A stretch of DNA of 64,000 bases from Actinernus sp. WN-2022 (taxonomy: Eukaryota; Cnidaria; Anthozoa; Actiniaria; Actinernidae), in the NCBI GenBank assembly GCA_030867875.1, contig JAOWCC010000019.1, positions 38,049,976 through 38,113,975 of the forward strand, in the 5' to 3' direction. Below are positions 42,001 to 57,000 of this stretch, piece by piece. The position numbers and the translations under genes are program-made. The notes under the pieces are model-generated. The model was given only the letters and a program-made list of their open reading frames with translations, searched no databases and was not told the DNA's origin. Each line of letters opens with the position of its first letter. Position 1 is the first letter of the stretch.

Positions 42001-45000
42001 AAGTATTATTTAGTCATGTCCTATATTCAGCTTTCGTAATTTTAAATCTTAATACTACAATTATTTATGTGTCAGTTAATACTGTTTGCTGTAGGTGTTG
42101 GTCAGGATTTGGCGCGGAACACAAAATGTGTTCACAAATTGTGTGAGCTGTTCAAGTAAGTAGAATTCTTTGTAATTTTGTTAATTCCATATTCATCCAG
42201 TCACTCTGATCTTTTAATATGCCAAAGTTGAATTCTAAACCTGTATTGATCATTGCATAACTTGATTAACCTATGGAGTATGATGACAAGATAACAAAAA
42301 CTAAATATGAAATGTATTATATATATAAGTTATATTTTTTGACTATGCAATTAAACTTAACCATATGTTCAAAATGTTTATAGACAAACTGGTCTGAGTG
42401 ATGTGACTGGTTGTGATTCACATCTACAGTATCTGCAAGTACACATGTATCCATATCTTGTAACCCAAATTATATAATAAAGGGAACACTGAGAATATGT
42501 AGTTGTCCCATATACAACTGCTTATATGTTTATCTGTTTAAAGGCTGTGCAGTTATCTCATGAGTACAATTAAAACATATTCATACCTGTGTCTTTCACC
42601 CAAATCAGTCTTATAGGAAAGTTGAACCAGCTAAAGTTTTTAACCTCTATAATTGAAAGACATAATTCTGTTTGGCTTATATTAGTTTAGGGGAAAACTA
42701 ACCTTGAGTTAATGAGGTACGTATTTACTTAGAGTTGATGTGATCATGGTTGTTGTTCCAGAGAGGCTGTACCATGCAGGACATCTAGTGACCAGCCAGA
42801 TCAACAGTGGTTTGAACGCATTGACAGCAAGTCACAAGAAATGTGGCCTACAGTGTGTAGTGCTATATGTTCTACTCTTGTGAATCCCAATAATGGTTTG
42901 TAAAACAAGAATGTGTCCTGGGGGTGGGGGAGAGGCAGGGTGTTACTCCACTACTTGAGCTATATGGGATCAGTTTCTTGACTCTCTTGGTCTAAGATAG
43001 CAGGATTGTCACCAGAGGATCAAATCAGATTGCTCCCCTTCCCCTTCACTCTCGCATCAAGTCCCACTTAAATTGGATAAATCCTGGTTTCTGGGAAACC
43101 CCCATCCCTCCCCCATACTTCACTCTAACCTTTAATGGTTAATCATTAATAGAACGATGCATATCCAAGGGAGGGGTGGGTAGTTTCCCAGAAACCGGGA
43201 TCGAGCCCTTAAATTTAACCACTGGATGTCACTCACTAGTCTCGAACGTTCTTCCATTTTTTCTGACTTTGTCTGATTTTGCCTGTAGTCGGCCTAATGA
43301 GATCTTTTCGTTTCATGTGAACTCCACTGAAGAAAAACCTATAATCAAACTGAAATGACACTTCTTTTTCAACCAGTTGAAAACCAGCGTATTTGCTGCA
43401 GCCTGTTTCCTGCTGCTACAAGAGTCTTGCGCAGTGGAGTCAACAGGCAGTTACTTCGCCCCACAATTACACTACTGGGCGCATGCGTCATGGGCAATCG
43501 TGAGTATCACTGTGCGACCACTTAGACAACGAGAACCAATCACTTTGCAGAATGAAAACAAAGTATTCCAATTTACGGTCATTTGATCCAATCAGTGTCG
43601 AGTACAAGACAGTAGCATTTCAACTTGCTCAAGCTTCGGTCCGGTAAAGGGTTAATTCTTTGCAAGTTGGAATGCTTTGTTTTCGTTTTTCAATCTGTTT
43701 AGGGACTGGTCAGAAATTAGCTGGGGAGGGGCGTGCGTGGTGAAATAAATCAATAACTTGTCTTCTCCTATTTAACGTGATTCGGACCGGCAGAACGCCT
43801 ATAGCTCAATAGCAATAAATGCGGGTAAGACCGGTGACTATAGTATACCATTTCAATGTCACGGCATGCCGTAAAGTAACTGTGCCGTAGTCAGTGCCGC
43901 AGTTTGTCCCACTCATACGAAATCTACTCTGTGACATGGCTGCGCGGAGATACCGAATTTATCTTCTAGTTCGGCTTCATAACTTACGAGTAAGGGTAGA
44001 AAACGAATGAGTTAACAGGTTAAATGCAAGAATAACTGACTCAGGGAGAGTAGTGCCTGGGCGAAACAAGGCAAACTTGCCAAAACGCGACCGTAGGTGA
44101 GTGGATGTAGACAGGTACCTAGGTATAGTACGAGACAGGTTTATGTTATATGGTCTTATATGCACTATTGCATGATCTAGTTCGAAGTGGCACAATGCTA
44201 GTAGTTTCAGTCCCACTCATACGAAATCCGTTGTAAGGCTACGGACATGCAGTAGTTTCATAATCCCACTCATACGAAATCCGTTGTAAGGCTACGGACA
44301 TGCAGTAGTTTCATAATCCCAATCATACGAAATCCGTTCTAAGGCTACGGACATGCAGTAGTTTCAGTCCCAATCATACGAAATCCGTTCTAAGGCTACG
44401 GACATGCAGTAGTTTCAGTCCCACTCATTCGAAATCCGTTCTAAGGCTACGGACATGCAGTAGTTTCATTCCCACTCATACGAAATCCGTTGTAAGGCTA
44501 CGGACATGCAGTAGTTTCATTCCCACTCATACGAAATCCGTTCTAAGGCTACGGACATGCAGTAGTTTCATTCCCACTCATACGAAATCCGTTCTAAGGC
44601 TACGGACATGCAGTAGTTTCAGTCCCACTCATACGAAATCCGTTCTAAGGCTACGGACATGCAGTAGTTTCATTCCCACTCATACGAAATCCGTTCTAAG
44701 GCTACGGACATGCAGTAGTTTCATTCCCACTCATACGAAATCCGTTGTAAGGCTACGGACATGCAGTAGTTTCAGTCCCACTCATACGAAATCCGTTCTA
44801 AGGCTACGACATGCAGTAGTTTCATTCTCACTCATACGAAATCCGTTCTTAGGCTACGGACATGCAGTATATAGTTTCAGTCCCACTCATACGAAATCCG
44901 TTCTAAGGCTACGGACATGCATGCAGTAGTTTCATAATCCCACTCATACGAAATCCGTTCTAAGGCTACGGACATGCATGCAGTAGTTTCATAATCCCAT

Positions 45001-48000
45001 GCACTCATCAGTACGAAATCCGTTCTAAGGCTACGGACATGCATGCAGTAGTTTCATAATCCCACTCATACGAAATCCGTTCTAAGGCTACGGACATGCA
45101 GTAGTTTCATTCTCACTCATAAGAAATCCGTTCTAAGGCTACGGACATGCAGTAGTTTCATAATCCCACTCATACGAAATCCGTTGTAAGGCTACGGACA
45201 TGCAGCTGTAGTTTCATTCCCACTCATACGAAATCCGTTCTAAGGCTACGGACATGCAGTAGTTTCAGTCCCACTCATACGAAATCCGTTCTAAGGCTAC
45301 GGACATGCAGTAGTTTCATTCTCACTCATACGAAATCCGTTCTAAGGCTACGGACATGCAGTAGTTTCAGTCCCACTCATACGAAATCCGTTCTAAGGCT
45401 ACGGACATGCAGTAGTTTCATTCCCACTCATACGAAATCCGTTCTAAGGCTACGGATATGCAGTAGTTTCAGTCCCACTCATACGAAATCCGTTCTAAGG
45501 CTACGGACATGCAGTAGTTTCATTCCCACTCATACGTAATACTGCTCTATGTAAGTTGTTGTCGTAACTTTCCCAGTAATATGCAATTCGCTCTATGTTT
45601 TTCCACAGCCGAGTGTCAAACGCGTCTTCGTATAGTGGGTGGTTTGCGTGCAGCAGTGGAGTTACTCAGGAGTTGTCTGGTCCGTGAGGGGTCCGAGTAC
45701 AGCGCGCAGGAGATGGACTTTATCGCCCATTTGGTCAGCACTCTTGGCTCGACTTATGGGGGACATGGTATTCTAGACAATTTTAATCTTGTCTGTTGAA
45801 ATTGTGGTTGAATCCCTGTATTTCTGCCAAATATTTGATAATGAAAGCATTAGACGTGCATGGGGAGAAAATTTTGTTTCAATGCGGCACTTGAACTGGC
45901 GTGTTTTTAAGATATAAAACCTCTGTACAACGATTTTATAACGGCTAACACAGTAAACACACAGGTAGAAATCCCGTTGTTTTTTTCAGCCGTGAACAAG
46001 AGCACTTGTACTGGCGTGTTTTTAAGATACGAAACCTCTGTACAACGATTATATAACGGCTTTAAAGTGCCTATGAGGCATCAATTATTATACACATTTT
46101 GTTCTTACAATTAAACAAATTTTTCAAATTATCAGTGTTATACCCATGGTTGAAATAAAATGGTTAGAAATTTGTTTTCCTATATCCGTATAGAAACGCC
46201 CATTACTAACGGCCTCAATCAATACACCTACCTCGGTCCTGACGTCATGTAATTAGCATTTTGGATATTAAAACCTCCTTAACTCAGCGGCACAGCATTC
46301 AAAGCAAAATATATTTTACCATTCTACTATTCACTTGATTTAGAATTGATATCTAAAATAAAACTTTATTGTTCATAGGCACTTTAAAGATTTTCGTGCG
46401 CAAAGTTTTGTGGGTAAACGTACAAGCCTCCATCTTTCTGTACGTGGATTATGACATAGTTGTCTATTTTTACTGGCAAGTTCCTGTATAATGAATGAAT
46501 CCTGGGTAGACGTCTCACATTATCTATAGCATATCGGTGATATAAACCTCTATAACGCATAGACACGAAATTATATACTACTCTTTAAAAAACACTCGTT
46601 CAAATATATGAATCCCATTGATTGTATACACCTTATTCCAAAATGGCATATCTTGTTTGAGTAGTTTAGAGAGCAGTAAATAATAGTTGAATGCTACCAC
46701 GTTAAAGAGTATGCCAAGATTAGCAATACTCTGAATGTTAGGGGTGATAGCATAAAATGGTACTAAGTTATCGAGATTTCAATATATAGAGTTTTGTATG
46801 GGTTTGAGCCAGTTATACCTACTAGCCTCGTTTTCGTGATTTACACTGTATTTAACGTCAATAACTTTGCAACAATAAAAGACCCGACTCCCAAACTGCT
46901 CAGTATTACTTACTTTTGCATGCTTTAATAAAGACGGCATCACTTCGCCCTATATCTTGTTGTTTTGGCATTATGCAAATAAGAGCAGCCATATTGGAAT
47001 AAGGTGTATGCGAAACATGATTTCCTATGCGTAAACGATCTAGTACTGCTTAAGTATAATTGGTGATCTCACACTTCAAATGATTTTGTTCCTCATTAAT
47101 TGAGAGCGCACAAAACTACAGAAAGTGGTAAATATTATCTAGACGGAAATGACAAGAAAAAAGATTCAGCAAACTACCTAAAAGGGCTTGTTTTTTTTAT
47201 GGGATTATTAGTGCTGTGTAACACATCTGTTTAATCTCTCAGCCTCAAACCGATCTGAGGTTGGAGAACTGGGCGTGGTCAGCCTGTTACTCCAGTGCCT
47301 GTCAATCAACCATCTCCATGGCAACGAGATGGTTAACTTCAGAACACAGTGCGTCCTTGCCCTCATCAGTGCGGTCGACTCATGTGGTGAGTTACTTGTT
47401 TTTTTCTAGTTACAAAAAAGAATGTCCAAGGACCTGAAGCAACCAGAACGGCAACATGACGGCCACACGACGGCAACACGACTGCAACACGACGGTGCAT
47501 GCGCAGTGACGACGGCACGTAGAAAAGTATTTCTACCGAAATTTGCTGTTTCTGTAAATCGAACTTGAACCTTCAAGTTAAATAGAAGACAAATACCATG
47601 TGAATGTCCTCATATTCTTTTTAATCTTATTCGATAGAGGATGGCAAAGACTCAAATGGATTACGAAAGCTTATTCTAGATACAGTGAACCGATTTCAAA
47701 TTGCTAATTTTCTCTAAAAGCAGTCATTTTTCATCCACTCGAATCTTTGCCACCCTTCTTCAAATTGTTAAAAAACATATTTGCAGAAAGAAACCAGCAG
47801 TTGTTCCTGGAGAACCAGGGGTTACCACAGTTAGTTGATCTGTTGACGCATAGTCAGGTGGGTGAAAACGAGAAAACTGCCCGTCAAACATGTCATGTAC
47901 TTCCGTGATAGTTTTCGGTATAACAAGTTAAAAGATAAACTGTATCTCTCCTCTAGTACAACGTTGACAACCGGTTGACCCTAGTGCTAGGACCAGCAGC

Positions 48001-51000
48001 ATTGTTATCGATATATAAATCAGTGTCCAGTGACTTATAATACAATGAAGATAGCCCTAGTGCTAGGACCAGCAGCATTGTTATCGATATATAAATCAGT
48101 GTCCAGTGACTTATAATACAATGAAGATAGCCCTATTGCTAGGACCAGCAGCATTGTTATCGATATATAAATCAGTGTCCAGTGACTTATAATACAATGA
48201 AGATAGCCCTAGTGGAAGGACCAACAGCATCGTTGTCGATATATAAAACAGTATACAGTGCATGATTACAATACAATGAAGATAGCCCTAGTGCTAGGAC
48301 CAGCAGCATTGTTATCGATATATAAATCAGTGTCCAGTGACTTATAATACAATGAAGATAGCCCTAGTGGAAGGACCAACAGCATCGTTGTCGATATATA
48401 AAACAGTATACAGTGCATGATTACAATACAATGAAGATAGCCCTAGTGCTAGGACCAGCAGCATTGTTATCGATATATAAATCAGTGTCCAGTGACTTAT
48501 AATACAATGAAGATAGCCCTAGTGCTAGGACCAGCAGCATTGTTATCGATATATAAATCAGTGTCCAGTGACTTATAATACAATGAAGATAGCCCTATTG
48601 CTAGGACCAGCAGCATTGTTATCGATATATAAATCAGTGTCCAGTGACTTATAATACAATGAAGATATCCCTAGTGGAAGGACCAGCAGCGTCGTTGTCG
48701 ATATATAAATCAGTATACAGTGATTACAATACAATGAAGATAGCCCTAGTGCTAGGACCAGCAGCATTGTTATCGATATATAAATCAGTGTCCAGTGACT
48801 TATAATACAATGAAGATAGCCCTATTGCTAGGACCAGCAGCATTGTTATCGATATATAAATCAGTGTCCAGTGACTTATAATACAATGAAGATATCCCTA
48901 GTGGAAGGACCAGCAGCGTCGTTGTCGATATATAAATCAGTATACAGTGATTACAATACAATGAAGATAGCCCTAGTGCTAGGACCAGCAGCATTGTTAT
49001 CGATATATAAATCAGTGTCCAGTGACTTATAATACAATGAAGATAGCCCTATTGCTAGGACCAGCAGCATTGTTATCGATATATAAATCAGTGTCCAGTG
49101 ACTTATAATACAATGAAGATATCCCTAGTGGAAGGACCAGCAGCGTCGTTGTCGATATATAAATCAGTATACAGTGATTACAATACAATGAAGATAGCCC
49201 TAGTGCTAGGACCAGCAGCATTGTTATCGATATATAAATCAGTATACAGTGATTACAATACAATGAAGATATCCCTAGTGGAAGGACCAGCAGCGTCGTT
49301 GTCGATATATAAAACAGTATACAGTGATTACAATACAATGAAGATAGCCCTAGTGCTAGGACCAGCAGCATTGTTATCGATATATAAATCAGTGTCCAGT
49401 GACTTATAATACAATGAAGATAGCCCTATTGCTAGGACCAGCAGCATTGTTATCGATATATAAATCAGTGTCCAGTGACTTATAATACAATGAAGATATC
49501 CCTAGTGGAAGGACCAGCAGCGTCGTTGTCGATATATAAAACAGTATACAGTGATTACAATACAATGAAGATAGCCCTATTGCTAGGACCAGCAGCATTG
49601 TTATCGATATATAAATCAGTGTCCAGTGACTTATAATACAATGAAGATATCCCTAGTGGAAGGACCAGCAGCGTCGTTGTCGATATATAAAACAGTATAC
49701 AGTGATTACAATACAATGAAGATAGCCCTAGTGCTAGGACCAGCAGCATTGTTATCGATATATAAATCAGTGTCCAGTGACTTATAATACAATGAAGATA
49801 TCCCTAGTGGAAGGACCAGCAGCGTCGTTGTCGATATATAAAACAGTATACAGTGATTACAATACAATGAAGATAGCCCTAGTGCTAGGACCAGCAGCAT
49901 TGTTATCGATATATAAATCAGTGTCCAGTGACTTATAATACAATGAAGATAGCCCTATTGCTAGGACCAGCAGCATTGTTATCGATATATAAATCAGTGT
50001 CCAGTGACTTATAATACAATGAAGATAGCCCTATTGCTAGGACCAGCAGCATTGTTATCGATATATAAATCAGTGTCCAGTGACTTATAATACAATGAAG
50101 ATATCCCTAGTGGAAGGACCAGCAGCGTCGTTGTCGATATATAAAACAGTATACAGTGATTACAATACAATGAAGATAGCCCTATTGCTAGGACCAGCAG
50201 CATTGTTATCGATATATAAATCAGTGTCCAGTGACTTATAATACAATGAAGATATCCCTAGTGGAAGGACCAGCAGCGTCGTTGTCGATATATAAAACAG
50301 TATACAGTGATTACAATACAATGAAGATAGCCCTATTGCTAGGACCAGCAGCATTGTTATCGATATATAAATCAGTGTCCAGTGACTTATAATACAATGA
50401 AGATATCCCTAGTGGAAGGACCAGCAGCGTCGTTGTCGATATATAAAACAGTATACAGTGATTACAATACAATGAAGATAGCCCTAGTGCTAGGACCAGC
50501 AGCATTGTTATCGATATATAAATCAGTGTCCAGTGACTTATAATACAATGAAGATATCCCTAGTGGAAGGACCAGCAGCGTCGTTGTCGATATATAAATC
50601 AGTATACAGTGATTACAATACAATGAAGATAGCCCTAGTGCTAGGACCAGCAGCATTGTTATCGATATATAAATCAGTGTCCAGTGACTTATAATACAAT
50701 GAAGATATCCCTAGTGGAAGGACCAGCAGCGTCGTTGTCGATATATAAATCAGTATACAGTGATTACAATACAATGAAGATAGCCCTAGTGCTAGGACCA
50801 GCAGCATTGTTATCGATATATAAATCAGTGTCCAGTGACTTATAATACAATGAAGATATCCCTAGTGGAAGGACCAGCAGCGTCGTTGTCGATATATAAA
50901 TCAGTATACAGTGATTACAATACAATGAAGATAGCCCTAGTGCTAGGACCAGCAGCATTGTTGTCGATATATAAATCAGTATACAGTGATTACAATACAA

Positions 51001-54000
51001 TGAAGATAGCCCTAGTGCTAGGACCAGCAGCATTGTTATCGATATATAAATCAGTGTCCAGTGACTTATAATACAATGAAGATAGCCCTAGTGCTAGGAC
51101 CAGCAGCATTGTTATCGATATATAAATCAGTGTCCAGTGACTTATAATACAATGAAGATATCCCTAGTGGAAGGACCAGCAGCGTCGTTGTCGATATATA
51201 AATCAGTATACAGTGATTACAATACAATGAAGATAGCCCTAGTGCTAGGACCAGCAGCATTGTTATCGATATATAAATCAGTGTCCAGTGACTTATAATA
51301 CAATGAAGATATCCCTAGTGGAAGGACCAGCAGCGTCGTTGTCGATATATAAATCAGTATACAGTGATTACAATACAATGAAGATAGCCCTAGTGCTAGG
51401 ACCAGCAGCATTGTTATCGATATATAAATCAGTGTCCAGTGACTTATAATACAATGAAGATAGCCCTATTGCTAGGACCAGCAGCATTGTTATCGATATA
51501 TAAATCAGTGTCCAGTGACTTATAATACAATGAAGATATCCCTAGTGGAAGGACCAGCAGCGTCGTTGTCGATATATAAATCAGTATACAGTGATTACAA
51601 TACAATGAAGATAGCCCTAGTGCTAGGACCAGCAGCATTGTTATCGATATATAAATCAGTGTCCAGTGACTTATAATACAATGAAGATAGCCCTATTGCT
51701 AGGACCAGCAGCATTGTTATCGATATATAAATCAGTGTCCAGTGACTTATAATACAATGAAGATAGCCCTATTGCTAGGACCAGCAGCATTGTTATCGAT
51801 ATATAAAACAGTATACAGTGATTACAATACAATGAAGATAGCCCTATTGCTAGGACCAGCAGCATTGTTATCGATATATAAATCAGTATACAGTGATTAC
51901 AATACAATGAAGATATCCCTAGTGGAAGGACCAGCAGCGTCGTTGTCGATATATAAAACAGTATACAGTGATTACAATACAATGAAGATAGCCCTATTGC
52001 TAGGACCAGCAGCATTGTTATCGATATATAAATCAGTGTCCAGTGACTTATAATACAATGAAGATATCCCTAGTGGAAGGACCAGCAGCGTCGTTGTCGA
52101 TATATAAATCAGTATACAGTGATTACAATACAATGAAGATAGCCCTAGTGCTAGGACCAGCAGCATTGTTATCGATATATAAATCAGTGTCCAGTGACTT
52201 ATAATACAATGAAGATAGCCCTATTGCTAGGACCAGCAGCATTGTTATCGATATATAAATCAGTGTCCAGTGACTTATAATACAATGAAGATATCCCTAG
52301 TGGAAGGACCAGCAGCGTCGTTGTCGATATATAAAACAGTATACAGTGATTACAATACAATGAAGATAGCCCTAGTGCTAGGACCAGCAGCATTGTTATC
52401 GATATATAAATCAGTGTCCAGTGACTTATAATACAATGAAGATATCCCTAGTGGAAGGACCAGCAGCGTCGTTGTCGATATATAAAACAGTATACAGTGA
52501 TTACAATACAATGAAGATAGCCCTAGTGCTAGGACCAGCAGCATTGTTATCGATATATAAATCAGTGTCCAGTGACTTATAATACAATGAAGATAGCCCT
52601 ATTGCTAGGACCAGCAGCATTGTTATCGATATATAAATCAGTGTCCAGTGACTTATAATACAATGAAGATATCCCTAGTGGAAGGACCAGCAGCGTCGTT
52701 GTCGATATATAAAACAGTATACAGTGATTACAATACAATGAAGATAGCCCTAGTGCTAGGACCAGCAGCATTGTTATCGATATATAAATCAGTGTCCAGT
52801 GACTTATAATACAATGAAGATATCCCTAGTGGAAGGACCAGCAGCGTCGTTGTCGATATATAAAACAGTATACAGTGATTACAATACAATGAAGATAGCC
52901 CTATTGCTAGGACCAGCAGCATTGTTATCGATATATAAATCAGTGTCCAGTGACTTATAATACAATGAAGATATCCCTAGTGGAAGGACCAGCAGCGTCG
53001 TTGTCGATATATAAAACAGTATACAGTGATTACAATACAATGAAGATAGCCCTAGTGCTAGGACCAGCAGCATTGTTATCGATATATAAATCAGTGTCCA
53101 GTGACTTATAATACAATGAAGATAGCCCTATTGCTAGGACCAGCAGCATTGTTATCGATATATAAATCAGTGTCCAGTGACTTATAATACAATGAAGATA
53201 TCCCTAGTGGAAGGACCAGCAGCGTCGTTGTCGATATATAAAACAGTATACAGTGATTACAATACAATGAAGATAGCCCTAGTGCTAGGACCAGCACAGG
53301 CAGCCCAAGCTCTATTTTTGTGTTATTTAAAAGCAACTTTATAGAAGTTAATAAAATGTAAGAAATACAGATTTCCAAATAAAATAGCTAAAATGACCCC
53401 AGGAGTACACGTGACAATCAAAAACACAATTTTGAAGAGGTATGTAATCTTTATTGGAGCACTGTATTTATTTCTTACATTTTATTAACTTCTGTAAAAT
53501 CTCGCAATGAGTTGCTTTTAAATGACACAAAAATAGAGCTTGGGCTGCCTGTGGGACCATCAGTGCATTCTTGTTTATGACGCATTGAGTTGTGCGGCAA
53601 TCGGAGACCGGGGGCGCTTTCCATTCAACCAACAAAAAAAACTTCTAACCGGTCGTTTTGGTTGAATGGAAAGCGCTCCGAGTACAGTTTTGAAGCAAAC
53701 TAAATATGGCAAACTGGGACGATCCCTAATTTTTTTTATTGAAATCAGGGTATATTTTTAAAAGCATTATGACAATCTGAGTGTTATAGTTACGTTTTTC
53801 GCATACCTGGCCCGGTTCTCGAGCCGATTTGCACATACCTATCATTTATTAATATGTAAGCCGTCCTGTAGGGGGAGAGGAAAGGCATTTGAATAACATC
53901 ACCAGGGGCGGGATCCAGGATTTTTGAAGGGGGGCTGGCTTAGCCTGCGTTGCGGCTCTGGAGTATCGGAGCGCAGCGAGCAGATATTAGCGGGATTGGG

Positions 54001-57000
54001 GCGCTGCGCTCCGATACTCCAGAGCCGCAACGCAGGCTAGGGCTGGCTGGAACATGCAGGGGGGTGGCTGTCATAGATTTTATGTTCAGGAATATGCATT
54101 GCCTCTGTAAAATGCTGCAATTTTGCCAGTCCAACCAGCCCAAAAGGGGGTGGCTAGCCACCCAATCCACCCCCCCCCCCCCTAAATCCGTCCCTGATCA
54201 CTTAATCAGGAAAGCGAGTTCCTCAGATTATTCAAACAATTATTGGGAGGATTGGAGTCGAAGGATAACACCATTGCACAAGTGTTCCAACCGTTGTTGT
54301 CAGAGATTGTAGGTACTAGCACTAGGGCTGTCGTCATTGTATTGTAATCACTGGATTACTAGTAGAGCGGTTTTCAGTTGAGTGTAGTAAAACCAAACGC
54401 AAATTACCCACAGCCAGCCAATCATACGAGCGAGTAATCACAAGTAACGCATAAATGGCTTCTCTGTGAGCCAATGACAAACCAAAGCAAAACCAAAACC
54501 AATTTGCGTTTGGTTTTACTTTGAAATCTGATTGGTTGGTTTACTTTCTCAGCCAATAGGAGAGCTTAGTAAACGCAAAACCAAAACACTTCCGACACTC
54601 AATTGAATTCCGCTCTAAGCGGGCCTTGAAATTAAAGCAACTGTCGCAAGGTGTCACTAATTTCTATTTATAGCAACATAGTTTGATCAGTATCTACTTG
54701 CAACAACAAATAGTTCAGCAAGATTCTACTATCAAAAGTTGTGAGTTGTCATTTCTAAAAATCTACTTTATTTTACGAGTGCACGAGCCTCATTTCCAGC
54801 ATTGGTAAATTAGCGTCAAGCATGACACAAATCGCTGTGGACTGTTTTCAGGGATGACATTTTACTCGCATTTCTAAAAATCGTCTTTATTTTACCAGTG
54901 CACGAGCCTCATTTCCAGCATTGGTAAAATAGCGTCAAGCATGACACAAATCGCTGTGGACTGTTTTCAGGGTAACTTAGCAACTTGATTGTATTTTATT
55001 CCAGAACCAAGAATTCAAAAAGCTGGCAATGGGTGTCCTGCATTGCTGTGTTGTCGTGCAGCCGAGCGGTATGTAGTGTTAGTGAGCAGACGAGAGGAGG
55101 ATCCCAATTGAAGTAACGACCCGAAGATAACGATAAATTATGTAATGAAAACAAAGATAAATACACAAAAATAACTGGTAGAATAAAGGGAAATCAGCGG
55201 AAAAGGTTCAGAAGAAAAGATTAAGAGAAGATAACGGGAAAATATTTATCAAAATAAATATTTTTTAAACAAATGCAACAGAATTTCCGTGTTTGCGGAA
55301 AATGCAACAGAATTTCCGTTCGAATTCTCGAGCATGCAGGTACAAACACTCGACCTGCGGTTTCGTGTTTGTTCTGCTCTCGAATTCCCCCAAAAGTACC
55401 GAGGTTTGCATGAACCTGTGCAAACACGGAAGATTTGTTTCATTTCTTAATAATATTATAATATAATCAGTCCAAAACACACGCTCTGATTGGTCAAGAG
55501 CCGTGTGTTATTAGAGCACACACATGGATGGTGGCATGAGCGCGCGCAACCAATTTCTCAACTCGTTTTGATTGGATATTTTCAGTTATTAAATTTCTGC
55601 GTCTCGTGGCGCAGTTCTTTGTTCTTTTCACGTTGTGACGTCGTTTGTGCATCTATAAGAGGACAGAGCACGGCAGAATGGAATCTATTTGTTAAATACA
55701 TGCACGCGCTGACTGTACGATGAATAGAAAATAACGAATACTGCATGAGGCCGAAGACTGAATGCAGTATGAAGAAAGTGCGTGTGCCTGTATTCAAGAC
55801 CAATAAAACACTTAATATTCCAACTGAGCGCACAGCATGCTGTGGTCACCAATAAAATACAGTCATTAGCCAATCACCTGCCTGTATTTGTCAATAAAAC
55901 ACGCACACCAGTCTCTAACTTTTAATATTCCAACTCAGTGCACAGCATGCTGCGGTCACCAATAAAATACAGTCATTAGCCAATCACCTGCCTGTATTTG
56001 TCAATAAAACACGCACACCAGTCTCTAACTTTTAATATTCCAACTCAGTGCACAGCATGCTGTGGTCACCAATAAAATACAGTCATTAGCCAATCACCTG
56101 CCTGTATTTGTCAATAAAACACGCACACCATGCAGTCTCTAACTTTTAATATTCCAACTCAGTGCACAGCATGCTGTGGTCACCAATAAAATACAGTCAT
56201 TAGCCAATCACCTGCCTGTATTTGTCAATAAAACACGCACACCAGTCTCTAACTTTTAATATTCCAACTCAGTGCACAGCATGCTGCGGTCACCAATAAA
56301 ATACAGTCATTAGCCAATCACCTGCCTGTATTTGTCAATAAAACACGCACACCAGTCTCTAACTTTTAATATTCCAACTCAGTGCACAGCATGCTGCGGT
56401 CACCAATAAAATACAGTCATTAGCCAATCACCTGCCTGTATTTGTCAATAAAACACGCACACCAGTCTCTAACTTTTAATATTCCAACTCAGTGCACAGC
56501 ATGCTGCGGTCACCAATAAAATACAGTCATTAGCCAATCACCTGCCTGTATTTGTCAATAAAACACGCACACCAGTCTCTAACTTTTAATATTCCAACTC
56601 AGTGCACAGCATGCTGCGGTCACCAATAAAATACAGTCATTAGCCAATCACCTGCCTGTATTTGTCAATAAAACACGCACACCATGCAGTCTCTAACTTT
56701 TAATATTCCAACTCAGTGCACAGCATGCTGTGGTCACCAATAAAATACAGTCATTAGCCAATCACCTGCCTGTATTTGTCAATAAAACACGCACACCATG
56801 CAGTCTCTAACTTTTAATATTCCAACTGAGCGCACAGCATGCTGTGGTCACCAATAAAATACAGTCATTAGCCAATCACCTGCTTGGATTTTGTACAGCG
56901 TACGAAACTCCCAGCGTGCCGTTGATTTTCTTAGAATGCACGCTCGAGAATTTCTTTCCGCCTAGATCGAGTTTTATATTATAAAACAAATAGATGGTTC

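Noticed and set aside
47979..53294. Dozens of 64-114 codon frames on both strands (MLLVLALGLSSLY..., MKIALVLGPAALLS...)
   Set aside because: They are the same satellite monomer read repeatedly. The peptide looks like a signal sequence only because of composition, and frames stop at each 76-bp unit.
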